This document shows positions 1 through 6,905 of a stretch of DNA of 9,957 bases, in pieces (within the stretch, counting starts at the first letter, position 1; every line of letters starts with the position of its first letter). The notes under the pieces are model-generated. The model was not told where the DNA came from. It was given only the letters and a program-made list of their open reading frames with translations, and ran no database searches. The position numbers were made by a program, and so were the translations under genes. Source of the DNA: CAZCGA01 sp964498075 (lineage in GTDB: Bacteria; Desulfobacterota; Binatia; HRBIN30); contig CAZCGA010000188.1 in the NCBI GenBank assembly GCA_964498075.1, forward strand, positions 1 to 9,957, read 5' to 3'.

Positions 1-30
1 TCCCCCAAAGAAACCGAGGCGAAGATATAA

Positions 31-464
31 CGAACATGGCTTCTGGGTCAAGTGTCACGCCGCCGGCTGGTTGCACAGAACCTGGCGGTGTTCTGCTACT
101 TCGCAGATGCACCGCCGACGGGGCAAGCGCTGCGGCGGAACAGCAGCGCTTCGATGCACGCTACCGCGCCGCCTTCGAGCGCCATGTGAGCTTCCTGTAC
201 TTCTCTTACGATCACCACCGCGATCCCGACTCGTATTTCTGGACGGCGCGCAAGATTGTGAGCCCGGAGAGTGCGCTCGATACGCGGACTGCATTCGTGC
301 GGTTGATGTCGGGCGGCGGTGACCGGTTGCAAGGCGATGCGACTTTGGAACGCGAGCTCGCGGCGCGTCCGTGGGACGCTGACCGAGCTGCGGCAGACGC
401 GCGGCAAGTAACGATTCGAACCGCCGAGCGCTCAGGAAATGGTCGACCAGGCGTCTGCGTGTGA
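31..464 (+). pseudogene. Decayed C-terminal remnant of a flavin-dependent halogenase-like oxidoreductase
   Basis: The open frame 36-464 (142 codons from ATG 36) carries, from about residue 37, a stretch resembling the C-terminal end of FAD-dependent halogenase/oxidoreductases: FDARYRAAFERH, then a segment with DPDSYFWTARKI, then AFVRLMSGG. The D-x-DSYFW-x-AR-K-I followed by an AFVRL pattern is what I recall from that family; no search was run. The first 36 residues look like noise. In that part, frame 1 instead (31 to about 130) reads RTWLLGQVSRRRLVAQNLA followed by VFCYFADA, which looks like the mid-protein segment after the FAD domain. A TAA at 28-30 closes that frame upstream. So two family-like pieces sit in different frames, with the roughly 130 residues normally between them missing. 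I read this as a relic with a frameshift and an internal deletion. Its end overlaps the convergent radical SAM gene by 33 bases. A short real gene of unknown function is the alternative. Confidence 0.5.
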
Positions 465-1784
465 GCGCAGGTAGCGGTTGACCTTCAGGTTGGCGACCAA
501 GTAGGCGAGCGTCTCCAGGTAACCGCCGCGCCGCGGCGGCAACAGTCGCTTGGCGATGGCGCGCGTCGAGTAGAAGCCCTGGTACACGTACTTGAAGCCG
601 TCCATCATCTCGTCGGACGTCATCCGCGCAGGACGGATCAGCGGGCTGCCGTAGTCGTAGCGGCCCCAATCCTGAAGGAGAATGCGGCCCGCCTGCGCCA
701 TGTCGTCGTAGTATTTGGTCCCCGGATACGGGCAGGGCGTGAAGAGCTTGAGGAAGGAGATCTTGTTGTCGATCAGGAACTGCAGCGAGCGCTGGAAGGT
801 GTCGACCGTGTCGCCGTCGAGGCCGACCATCAACAGGGCAATCACCTGGATGCCCTGGGCGCGGATCGCCGCCAGGTCACGGCTGAAGTGCTTTGGCAGG
901 TTGAAACCCTTGTTGACGGAGTCGAGGCTCTCCTCGTTGATGCTCTCGAGGCCGATGGACAGGCTGACGCAGCCGCTGCGTGCAGCGAGGTCGAGTAGCT
1001 CCGGGTCGCGCGCGATGTTGATCGTCGACTGGCTCGCCCACTTCAGGCGCAGCGGGATCATCGCGCGGAACAGCTCCTTGGCGGCCTCCGGATGGGCGAT
1101 CGGGTTGTCGTCGAGGAACAGGATGCGGTTGGCCCCCAGCGCCTTGATCGTTTGCAGATCCTCGATGACCTCCGGGACCGGACGGGTGCGGAAGCTGCGG
1201 CCGTAGTACGTCTGCACGGCGCAGTACTCGCACGGGTGAGGACAGCCGCGCGAGAAGACCACCGGCCAGTGGAAGTACATGCGGTACAGCCAGCTCGACT
1301 TGAAGGCTTTGTACTTGAGCAAAGGCAAAGTGGTGTAATCGATCCGCGGCAAGCCCTGCAGACTGTGCCACTTGGCGGCGCGGTAGATGCCTCGCGTCCG
1401 GCCTTCGCAGAAATCGGCGAGCAACTGGGGCCACACGTCCTCTGCTTCACCGGCGACCACCGCGTCCGCGTGTCGCAGGGACTCTTCCGCTGTCAACGTC
1501 ACCCAGGTGCCGCCGAGCACCACGCGCCGGCCACGGCTGCGGAAGTGGTCGGCCAGATCGTAGGCGCGCTTGATCTGCGGGCCCATCGCAGTGATGCCGA
1601 CGACGTCACACTCGCGCTCCAAGTCGACGTCGTAGAACAGCTCGTCCACGAAAGACACGTCATGGCCCGGCGGCGTCAGCGCCTTCAGGTACGGGAGGGT
1701 GAGGCCGCTCGTCCAGTAGCGGGTGGTCTTGTGCAGCGAGCCGTCCCGATTGTAGTGCGTCGGTGAAATCAGATAGATGCGCAT
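432..1784 (-). CDS. B12-binding-type radical SAM enzyme (BchE-like architecture)
   Basis: A 450-residue cytoplasmic protein. Residues 1 to about 135 form a cobalamin-binding-like Rossmann domain (MRIYLISP start, VVLGGTW at 88-94, ADAVVAGEAED at 106-116). About 170-370 is a radical SAM barrel with the 4Fe-4S motif CPHPCEYC (Cys181, Cys185, Cys188). The C-terminal 80 residues are helical. Later barrel signatures are FLDDN (223-227), IGLES (277-281) and LMVGLDGDT (318-326). The family reductively cleaves S-adenosylmethionine; members with this layout act as methyltransferases, cyclases or oxidases on unactivated carbons. The DxHxxG cobalamin-ligand motif is not visible in the N-terminal domain, so cobalamin, if bound, would lack that lower axial His. 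The ATG at 1784 begins the typical strand but has no convincing Shine-Dalgarno. It lies 45 bases after the propeller lipoprotein gene, probably as the last gene of that operon. The substrate is unknown. Confidence 0.9.
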   Translation of the reverse strand: MRIYLISPTHYNRDGSLHKTTRYWTSGLTLPYLKALTPPGHDVSFVDELFYDVDLERECDVVGITAMGPQIKRAYDLADHFRSRGRRVVLGGTWVTLTAEESLRHADAVVAGEAEDVWPQLLADFCEGRTRGIYRAAKWHSLQGLPRIDYTTLPLLKYKAFKSSWLYRMYFHWPVVFSRGCPHPCEYCAVQTYYGRSFRTRPVPEVIEDLQTIKALGANRILFLDDNPIAHPEAAKELFRAMIPLRLKWASQSTINIARDPELLDLAARSGCVSLSIGLESINEESLDSVNKGFNLPKHFSRDLAAIRAQGIQVIALLMVGLDGDTVDTFQRSLQFLIDNKISFLKLFTPCPYPGTKYYDDMAQAGRILLQDWGRYDYGSPLIRPARMTSDEMMDGFKYVYQGFYSTRAIAKRLLPPRRGGYLETLAYLVANLKVNRYLRSHADAWSTIS

Positions 1785-1829
1785 CCCGGCACGAACCCGG
1801 CTGCATACTGGAGAGTTTGATGGATGGAG

Positions 1830-2465
1830 TCAACGAACTTGCGTGTCTGCATGCAGCGGCCTTGCTAAGGGAGACGTGTCCAACGGCCTGCGGTCATCCC
1901 GCCAATTACTGACGGTCGCCGCGCGCGGCTCGCCCTCGCGCAGCATGAGCTGCTGATCGGCACTCAGATCGGTAAGATTCGTTTCGGTGCCCGACGGCCA
2001 GCGCACTTGGATTGCATCGGCGCGCGTGGCCTCCCCCAAGCCGAAGTGCTGCACCAGCGAAGAGCCGGAGAGGTAGGCGGAGCCGGCATGCACCTCGCGC
2101 GTTTGGTGCTTGCCACCCGCTGTGAGAGTGACGCGCGCGCCGAGCGCGTCACGATTGCTCCGCGTGCCAATGAGCTTGAGATCGAGCCAGTGGCCGGGTC
2201 CACCGGTGTTGTGCAGCAGTTGCGCGGGCTGGCTGTAGTTGCGCAGGACAACGTCGAGCTGGCCGTCTTGATCGTAGTCGAAGATGGCGACGCCACGGCC
2301 GTCCTCGATCCGGTCCGCTTGGTCGACGTAGCCGACGTCAGTGAACGTGCCGTCGCCGTTGTTGCGAAACAGGCAGTTGCGCTCTCTGCCGTTGAGGCTG
2401 TGCTCGCCGATGCTCGTCAGCTGTCCGTTGGTCTGATCGCGGCGTCGCCCGACGCCGTCAAACAT
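1830..2465 (-). CDS. Downstream part of an FG-GAP/ASPIC-UnbV lipoprotein: seventh blade and UnbV domain
   Basis: A 211-codon open frame from ATG 2465, in the same frame as the upstream propeller gene and separated from it only by TGA plus two codons (ATA GAC). It begins with a linker, then GEHSLNGRERN, an FG-GAP unit (NNGDGTFTDV), a calcium-type loop DYDQDGQLDVV, and an ASPIC/UnbV-type domain (about 110-195: DALGARVTLTAGG, GSAYLSGSS, QHFGLGE, VRWPSGTET). This is the normal C-terminal end of such proteins, so the frame is best seen as the second part of one 773-codon gene (4151-1830). No Shine-Dalgarno precedes ATG 2465 and there is no signal peptide, so independent expression of an exported protein from here is unlikely. 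It would be made only by readthrough or recoding of the TGA, or by weak reinitiation; otherwise it is a dead fragment. The ASPIC/UnbV domain is extracytoplasmic and of poorly known function. Confidence 0.85.
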   Translation of the reverse strand: MFDGVGRRRDQTNGQLTSIGEHSLNGRERNCLFRNNGDGTFTDVGYVDQADRIEDGRGVAIFDYDQDGQLDVVLRNYSQPAQLLHNTGGPGHWLDLKLIGTRSNRDALGARVTLTAGGKHQTREVHAGSAYLSGSSLVQHFGLGEATRADAIQVRWPSGTETNLTDLSADQQLMLREGEPRAATVSNWRDDRRPLDTSPLARPLHADTQVR

Positions 2466-3410
2466 GTCTATTCAGACATCGTCGGGCAGCGGTCCGGTGA
2501 CGAACCCATTGGCGGCGTAAATGTCCAATCGACCGTCGTTGTTGTAGTCGAAGAACTCCGTGCCCCAGCCCCACTGCCCGTCTCGAACACCGGCTTGGTC
2601 GCTCACGTCGGTGAAGGTCCCGTTGCCGTTGTTGTGCAGTAGCGTGCTACCGCGAGAGAGCTCGTGAATGATCGCGTCGATGTCGGAGCGGGGAACCCAA
2701 CTCAGGTACCATGGCACTGGCGGTGGAAAATCGGGATGAAAGAGCGCCCAGCGTGAATTGGCGTACATGTTCGAGATATAGACATCGAGGTAACCGTCGC
2801 CGTCGTAATCGCCCCAAGCAATGCCCATGGCCGCCCCGCGATCCATCGCGCCCGCCTGCGCGGCGACATTGGTGAAGGTGCCGTCGCCGTTGTTGTGATA
2901 CAACGACTTGAAGCCGAACTCATTGCCTACATAGATGTCCGGGTACCCGTCGTTGTCGTAGTCGCCCCAGGCGCCCGCCAGCCCCCAGCCGGTCTCGTGG
3001 ATACCGGCGGCGGCGGTGACATCAGTGAAGGTGCCATCGCCGTTGTTGCGATAGAGCGTATGGGGAACGCCGTTGCGCGCATCCCAATTTGGCGACGGCG
3101 CAGTCTTCTCGTGGTCGCCCATGCGCACGATGTAGACGTCGGGATAGCCATCGCGGTCGTAATCGGCCACGATCGGCATGCTTGACCAACGACTCGGCTT
3201 GAGCCCGGCGGTTGTCGTCGCATCGACGAAATGGCTGCAGCCATCATTCCGATAGAAGCGCTCGCCCCGGATGCCACATACCCAGAGGTCGGGATCGCCA
3301 TCGTTATCGGCGTCGAAGAAGACCAAGCCGGTGGCCGCGATGTCGAAACTCGCGGGCAGTCCCGCTGCTGTGCTCACGTCGGTGAAGGTTCCGTCGGCGT
3401 TGTTGCGGTA
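2345..3410 (-). repeat. Degenerate DNA repeats encoding FG-GAP units
   Basis: Five similar stretches of about 30 bases, with plus-strand core GTGAAGGTGCCGTCGCCGTT and close variants, lie near 2341, 2609, 2871, 3024 and 3379. On the minus strand they encode NNGDGTFTDV and variants. Spacing is irregular (about 268, 262, 153 and 355 bases), so this is protein-domain repetition within one gene, not a tandem DNA array. The copies are alike enough to allow recombination or misassembly between blades, which matters when judging the nearby in-frame TGA. Confidence 0.75.
2440..2474 (-). promoter_or_regulatory. In-frame TGA plus downstream hairpin: candidate selenocysteine recoding signal
   Basis: On the minus strand the codons read GAC GAT GTC TGA ATA GAC ATG, with TGA at 2474-2472. 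Beginning 14 bases later is a perfect 7-bp stem, CGGCGTC (2457-2451) and GACGCCG (2446-2440), with a four-base loop GGGC (2450-2447). The loop starts 22 nucleotides after the TGA. Bacterial SECIS elements are described as a hairpin within the coding region just after UGA, with a small apical loop having G in its first positions and a UGA-to-loop distance of roughly 16-37 nucleotides; this geometry fits. What is seen is the TGA, the open frame beyond and the hairpin. Selenocysteine insertion is inference. GC-rich coding DNA makes chance hairpins fairly common, and no sel genes are in the window. Alternatives are a nonsense mutation or an error of TGG or TGC. Confidence 0.3.
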
Positions 3411-4151
3411 CAGCGCCACGTGAGTGCTGTTGGCGAGCGCGATGTCTTCGAAGCCATCACAGTCAATGTCGCCGACCGCCACGCCGGAGCTGCCGGCCAT
3501 ATCGCCTATCAGACGAAAGGGCGGAGAGCCGGAGGTATCGTGGGTGTCGTGGATGTCGGCGGCTTCAGTCGCCACTTCGAAGCGCGGCTGGCTCGTCTTG
3601 AGCAGTTCGCGAGAGGTGATCTCCTCGCTGGTGAGCACCCAGGCCCCGCCACGGTAGTCGATCGTTACGCGCGCATGCTGATCAACGATCCGCCTTTCGG
3701 CACCGGGGCCGACGCCACGAACGATGAGCCGGACCTCCGCTGGGTAGCCCGCCGGGGTCCGTTGATCCCAGTGAATGCGATGAATGCGCACTTCGGCCTT
3801 CTCGATGGCTTCGAACAGCCCGAGTAGCGCCTGGTAGCGATCGCGAATCGATTCCGCCGCTGCGGGGCCTTGCCAGCTGAGGCGGCGTTCGCGGAACTCG
3901 CCCATGACCTCCACGGGCTCATTCCAGGGGAGCCCGGTGCCGCGGTCAGTGGCGTACACGGCGAGAATGCCGTCCAGGTTCTTTGCCTTGATGTCTTGCG
4001 GCAGGTGGCGGTGCACTGCCGAGTTGATCGGCTCGATGACGGTCTTTCGCGTGTCTTCCCAGTGTCGCCCGGCCAGGAGCAAACAGCCGGACAAGAACGG
4101 CAGCGCCACCGAGGCTGCAAACGTCAGGACCCGACGCCGACCACGGTACAT
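2472..4151 (-). CDS. FG-GAP/VCBS repeat lipoprotein with NTF2-like N-terminal region, ended by in-frame TGA
   Basis: 559 residues from ATG 4151. The open frame extends to 4328, but residues before this Met look non-coding, overlap the diiron gene, and would bury the signal peptide. Residues 1-23 are a lipoprotein signal: MYRGRRR, a hydrophobic stretch, lipobox LSGC with Cys23. About 35-190 resembles an NTF2/SnoaL-like domain (inferred from pattern only). From about 210 there are FG-GAP/VCBS blades with repeated NNGDGTFTDV units and Asp-rich calcium loops: DIDCDG, DADNDG, DYDRDG, DYDNDG, DYDGDG and DYNNDG. That makes six blades before the TGA; the seventh (DYDQDG) lies beyond it. Such proteins (CRTAC1/ASPIC-UnbV type) are exported and probably membrane-anchored binding scaffolds; a catalytic role is not established. 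It sits 68 bases after the diiron gene and 45 before the radical SAM gene, which suggests operon membership. The stop cuts the propeller one blade short, which is abnormal. Confidence 0.88.
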   Translation of the reverse strand: MYRGRRRVLTFAASVALPFLSGCLLLAGRHWEDTRKTVIEPINSAVHRHLPQDIKAKNLDGILAVYATDRGTGLPWNEPVEVMGEFRERRLSWQGPAAAESIRDRYQALLGLFEAIEKAEVRIHRIHWDQRTPAGYPAEVRLIVRGVGPGAERRIVDQHARVTIDYRGGAWVLTSEEITSRELLKTSQPRFEVATEAADIHDTHDTSGSPPFRLIGDMAGSSGVAVGDIDCDGFEDIALANSTHVALYRNNADGTFTDVSTAAGLPASFDIAATGLVFFDADNDGDPDLWVCGIRGERFYRNDGCSHFVDATTTAGLKPSRWSSMPIVADYDRDGYPDVYIVRMGDHEKTAPSPNWDARNGVPHTLYRNNGDGTFTDVTAAAGIHETGWGLAGAWGDYDNDGYPDIYVGNEFGFKSLYHNNGDGTFTNVAAQAGAMDRGAAMGIAWGDYDGDGYLDVYISNMYANSRWALFHPDFPPPVPWYLSWVPRSDIDAIIHELSRGSTLLHNNGNGTFTDVSDQAGVRDGQWGWGTEFFDYNNDGRLDIYAANGFVTGPLPDDV

Positions 4152-4219
4152 GGCCGACGTGCGGGTACCATGGGCAGGTAGCAGGTTCAAGGCTCTCGAC
4201 CGCGGGGGGCGCAAGGGCG

Positions 4220-5161
4220 CTATCGAGCGGCTGAGTTGATCGTACTGGGACGGGCCGTCTGTCGCACGATGAACTGGCGGCGATCGATGTCGAGAACGTC
4301 GCCGAAGCACCTCGTGAGTACTTCCCACTGCTCAGTGACCGTGCGCGAGATGATTGGGAGGGAATAACCGTAGCGCAGCACCTTCTCGGTGGCCTGCAGG
4401 TAGTTGGCGGAACCGGTGCCCTGGTGCCGTTGGGCGCCGCGCGCCGGCGGCTCGTCGACCTTGAGCAGCCGGCGCAGCGCGCCGAGGGCGCGCGCGACAA
4501 AGCCGGGATCCTCTGCCGCACGCTTGAGGAAATAGGCGATGAACCACTGCTGGTGGCGCCGCTCATCGCGCGCGATACGCTGCAGGATGCCCTTCAGCAC
4601 CGGTTCGTCGGCCGCTCCCGCGAGCACCTGATAGAGGTGGATGTTGAGGGTCTCGCCCAAGATATTGATGAGGACCACTGCGTGCTCATCCTGAAAGTCG
4701 TTCGGGTCGAATCCCTTCTGGCGCTGCGCGACGCTCGCTTCGCCGTGCTGGCCGGCGATTTGGTGGCCGACGTGACGGCAATAGTGACGGATGACGTGGA
4801 AGTGTTTCGACTCCTCCCCGACCTGATACGTGGCCCAGGCGGCGAACTCCGCATCGTAGAGCATGATGGCAAGCTGGTTGACGACGATGGACGGGGCGTT
4901 CCCTTCGACGATGGCTACTTCGCCGATGCAGTCGATGACCTTGTGGTCGTTCCCGGTCAGCACGGTGCGATCAACCGACTCGATCTCCTTGCGGACATCC
5001 GCCATCTTCCAGCGGTGCGCCTCGCACATATCCAGAAAGTGGTCATAGAGTGCCCAGTTGTCTTCCGCCTCGGGAGCGGCGTTGGGCAGCCGCTTCTCAA
5101 ACGGCGCGGTGCCGAAAGTCGTCTGGCCGGTGAGCACGCCTGTTCCCATTGCAAACGTCAC
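4220..5161 (-). CDS. Ferritin-like diiron protein, acyl-ACP desaturase-like
   Basis: A 313-residue soluble, mostly helical protein with the four ligand-bearing helices of a carboxylate-bridged diiron enzyme: Glu86 (in AIVEGNAP), Glu117 and His120 (EESKH), Glu170 (LGETLNIH), and Glu200 with His203 (DERRH). This E/ExxH/E/ExxH spacing is shared by plant-type acyl-ACP desaturases and other ferritin-like oxygenases; such sites use dioxygen and two electrons to oxidise C-H bonds. The length and the EESKH motif lean to the desaturase-like side, but the substrate is not readable. GTG 5161 opens the frame; ATG 5149 (four codons in) is about equally likely, as neither has a good Shine-Dalgarno. It follows the cytochrome gene by 105 bases and precedes the propeller lipoprotein by 68. 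No electron-transfer partner (ferredoxin or reductase) is encoded in the window. It shows no obvious sequence likeness to the other diiron protein at 8386-9486 beyond the ligand motifs. Confidence 0.8.
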   Translation of the reverse strand: MTFAMGTGVLTGQTTFGTAPFEKRLPNAAPEAEDNWALYDHFLDMCEAHRWKMADVRKEIESVDRTVLTGNDHKVIDCIGEVAIVEGNAPSIVVNQLAIMLYDAEFAAWATYQVGEESKHFHVIRHYCRHVGHQIAGQHGEASVAQRQKGFDPNDFQDEHAVVLINILGETLNIHLYQVLAGAADEPVLKGILQRIARDERRHQQWFIAYFLKRAAEDPGFVARALGALRRLLKVDEPPARGAQRHQGTGSANYLQATEKVLRYGYSLPIISRTVTEQWEVLTRCFGDVLDIDRRQFIVRQTARPSTINSAAR

Positions 5162-5266
5162 GCGGAAATCTGCGTTCAGCTTCTAAGCTCGTCGAGCGGT
5201 CACTGGCCTATCAAGCTGTACGCAGGCAGTCAACGCACAAGCCAACCTGGTCACACCCACGCAGGT

Positions 5267-6757
5267 TCAGAGGCAGCGCAGGTACGCGACAAGGTCTTTG
5301 TTCTCGTCGCCCGATAGGCCGGTTTGCAGCACGATGTTGAAGAACTCCACGGCGTCGTCCAACGTCAGCAAGCGGCCATCATGCAGGTACGGCGGCGAGT
5401 CCTTGATGCCGCGCAGCGGGAAGGTTTTGATCGGTCCTTCCGGTCGCCCCGCGTAGAACCGCTCGACCTTGAGATCGTGCATGGTGTTGTCCGTGAACTG
5501 CGTGGCTGCCGGATGGCAGGCGGCGCACTGTGCCTTACCGTTGAACAGCGACTCGCCGCGCAGCTCCTGCGGCGTGGCCTTCTGGGCAATGAGACGGTTG
5601 AGCACGTCGAGCTTGGGCGCCGGCGGGAAGTCGATGATTGCGTTGAAGTCGCCCATGTGGTTGGTCTGTGCCTTCTGCAGATCGCGCCCGCCGATCGCTG
5701 CCAGCATTGTGGTGTCGCCGTCGAAGTACTCCTCGACTTCGGCGAAGTGATCCATCGTGCGGATGGAACGCTTCGATGAAAAGAGAAGCTGTGCGTAGTT
5801 GCCGCGCATCGTCGGCGTGTCGACACGCAGGCGCCCATAGTTCGGTCGCGAATCCGGCGCCAGCTCCATGGCGCCGTTGGTGTGGCCGTTCACGTGGCAC
5901 GAGAAGCACGCGACACCCTGCGACGGCTCGCGCGTCACACGGTGATGGGTGACGTTGAACCATGTGGTTTGGAACGGAGTAAGCAGCAGGCGCAGCCCGT
6001 CCAGCTGCTCAGGTGTGAGCATGCCATTGAACATGTTGAAGTAGTTCGCGTAGGTGATCTCCACTCCGCGCGACACGTCGCCGAGCTCGGGATGGGTGGT
6101 CAAGTACAGGGGTGGTGGGAACTCGGGGAGAAAACACTCCGGAATGTCGAAGCCGACATCGAAGCGCTCGTGCTCCGGGTGCACGCGGGTCCATTGCGGA
6201 GGGAACACCATGTGTGCGGTCGAGTGCAGCGGATGGTCGAGCGGCTTCCAAGGGAACAGGTCGCGCGTACGGATCTCCTCAGCAGGGAGGGCGGCGAACC
6301 CTTCCCAGGTACCGATCCCTTGCGGCAGCCGACCGGTTGGACCGACGGCGAGCGGCTTGCCGCGCGACATCGTTGCCTGCGGATCGGTGACGCAGTCCAG
6401 CCGGAAGCGCGCTTCGAGGACTTGGTGCGCCGCGCGGTCCACGTCCGCCCGCTGGCGTTCCATCTTGTCGCGCCAGGCGGCGAAGGGCATGCCGAGGTCC
6501 GGACTCCCGAATGACGAGACATCGCTGCCGCCGAATTGAAAGACGCCGCCGGCCGGGTTGCGCGTTCCTGGAGGAGCCGCAGGGTATGGCTTGAGTGCGC
6601 CGCGCTGTTCCCCCCCGCGCCAGACGTCGATGTCGGACGGATGGTTGTACCCCGGGCTCTGCTTGAGAAATGCGTCCGCCGCCTTGTCACTCGCCGGCGC
6701 TGCGCCGCCGACGAGCACGACGGTGATTCCGATCAGGCCGATCCACGGCTTCCGCAT
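5267..6757 (-). CDS. Secreted di-haem cytochrome c peroxidase-like protein
   Basis: 496 residues from ATG 6757. The frame is open further upstream, to 6832, but this ATG has a Shine-Dalgarno-like GAGGTG five bases before it and starts a signal peptide (MRKPWIG, hydrophobic to about 20, AxA-type site at about GGAAPAS). Two c-type haem motifs are visible: CFSCH at 284-288 and CAACH at 411-415. The C-terminal part has FPLRGIKDSPPYLHDGRLLTLDDAVEF split around 446-472; its PYLHDGR element is typical of the CcpA/MauG family. It should be periplasmic and exchange electrons, perhaps reducing peroxide or oxidising a partner. The N-terminal 270 residues are longer than in classical bacterial peroxidases (about 320-350 in total) and have no motif I recognise, so a different oxidase role is possible. 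It is the first gene of the leftward series and is divergent from the acyltransferase gene, with a plausible promoter just upstream. Confidence 0.88.
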   Translation of the reverse strand: MRKPWIGLIGITVVLVGGAAPASDKAADAFLKQSPGYNHPSDIDVWRGGEQRGALKPYPAAPPGTRNPAGGVFQFGGSDVSSFGSPDLGMPFAAWRDKMERQRADVDRAAHQVLEARFRLDCVTDPQATMSRGKPLAVGPTGRLPQGIGTWEGFAALPAEEIRTRDLFPWKPLDHPLHSTAHMVFPPQWTRVHPEHERFDVGFDIPECFLPEFPPPLYLTTHPELGDVSRGVEITYANYFNMFNGMLTPEQLDGLRLLLTPFQTTWFNVTHHRVTREPSQGVACFSCHVNGHTNGAMELAPDSRPNYGRLRVDTPTMRGNYAQLLFSSKRSIRTMDHFAEVEEYFDGDTTMLAAIGGRDLQKAQTNHMGDFNAIIDFPPAPKLDVLNRLIAQKATPQELRGESLFNGKAQCAACHPAATQFTDNTMHDLKVERFYAGRPEGPIKTFPLRGIKDSPPYLHDGRLLTLDDAVEFFNIVLQTGLSGDENKDLVAYLRCL

Positions 6758-6792
6758 GTGCACACCTCGCGAGCTAGATTGTCGGTCACGCC

Positions 6793-6819
6793 TTAGTAGA
6801 CCTCTCCCGTGGCGGTCAA
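6793..6819 (-). promoter_or_regulatory. Weak candidate promoter for the leftward cytochrome-led operon
   Basis: On the minus strand TTGACC (6819-6814) and TACTAA (6798-6793) are 15 bases apart, 35 bases upstream of the cytochrome start. They resemble sigma-70 -35 and -10 boxes with a short spacer. It lies in the intergenic stretch between divergent genes, where a promoter is expected. The match is modest and could be chance. Confidence 0.28.
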
Positions 6820-6905
6820 CAGCGTTGGGCACGGATCACCACCGCTGCCCTTCCGGCGCCTCCTTCCGCATGCTATGGGCGCACTCGCGAAGGAGAGAGT
6901 GCCAG

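Noticed and set aside
1812..1827. AGAGTTTGATGGATGG resembles the conserved 5' start of 16S rRNA
   Set aside because: Only about 10 bases match in a row and nothing after it resembles 16S; the flanks are the start of the radical SAM gene and the end of the propeller gene. Chance match.
2472..2474. A reassigned genetic code with TGA as a sense codon throughout
   Set aside because: The radical SAM, acyltransferase and glycosyltransferase genes all end naturally at TGA at the expected family length, and no other gene has an internal TGA.
2007..2642. Plus-strand 211-codon open frame opposite the propeller gene
   Set aside because: Its Val/Ala-rich product is the antisense shadow of the repeated FG-GAP coding sequence, which the minus-strand frame explains fully.
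2345..3410. CRISPR array from the regularly similar repeats
   Set aside because: Spacing is irregular, and the repeats encode the FG-GAP motif in one continuous frame, so they are domain repeats.
4152..4328. N-terminal extension of the propeller gene to 4328
   Set aside because: It overlaps the end of the diiron gene, is rich in Arg/Ser/Pro without domain character, and would place a lipoprotein signal peptide 59 residues inside the protein.
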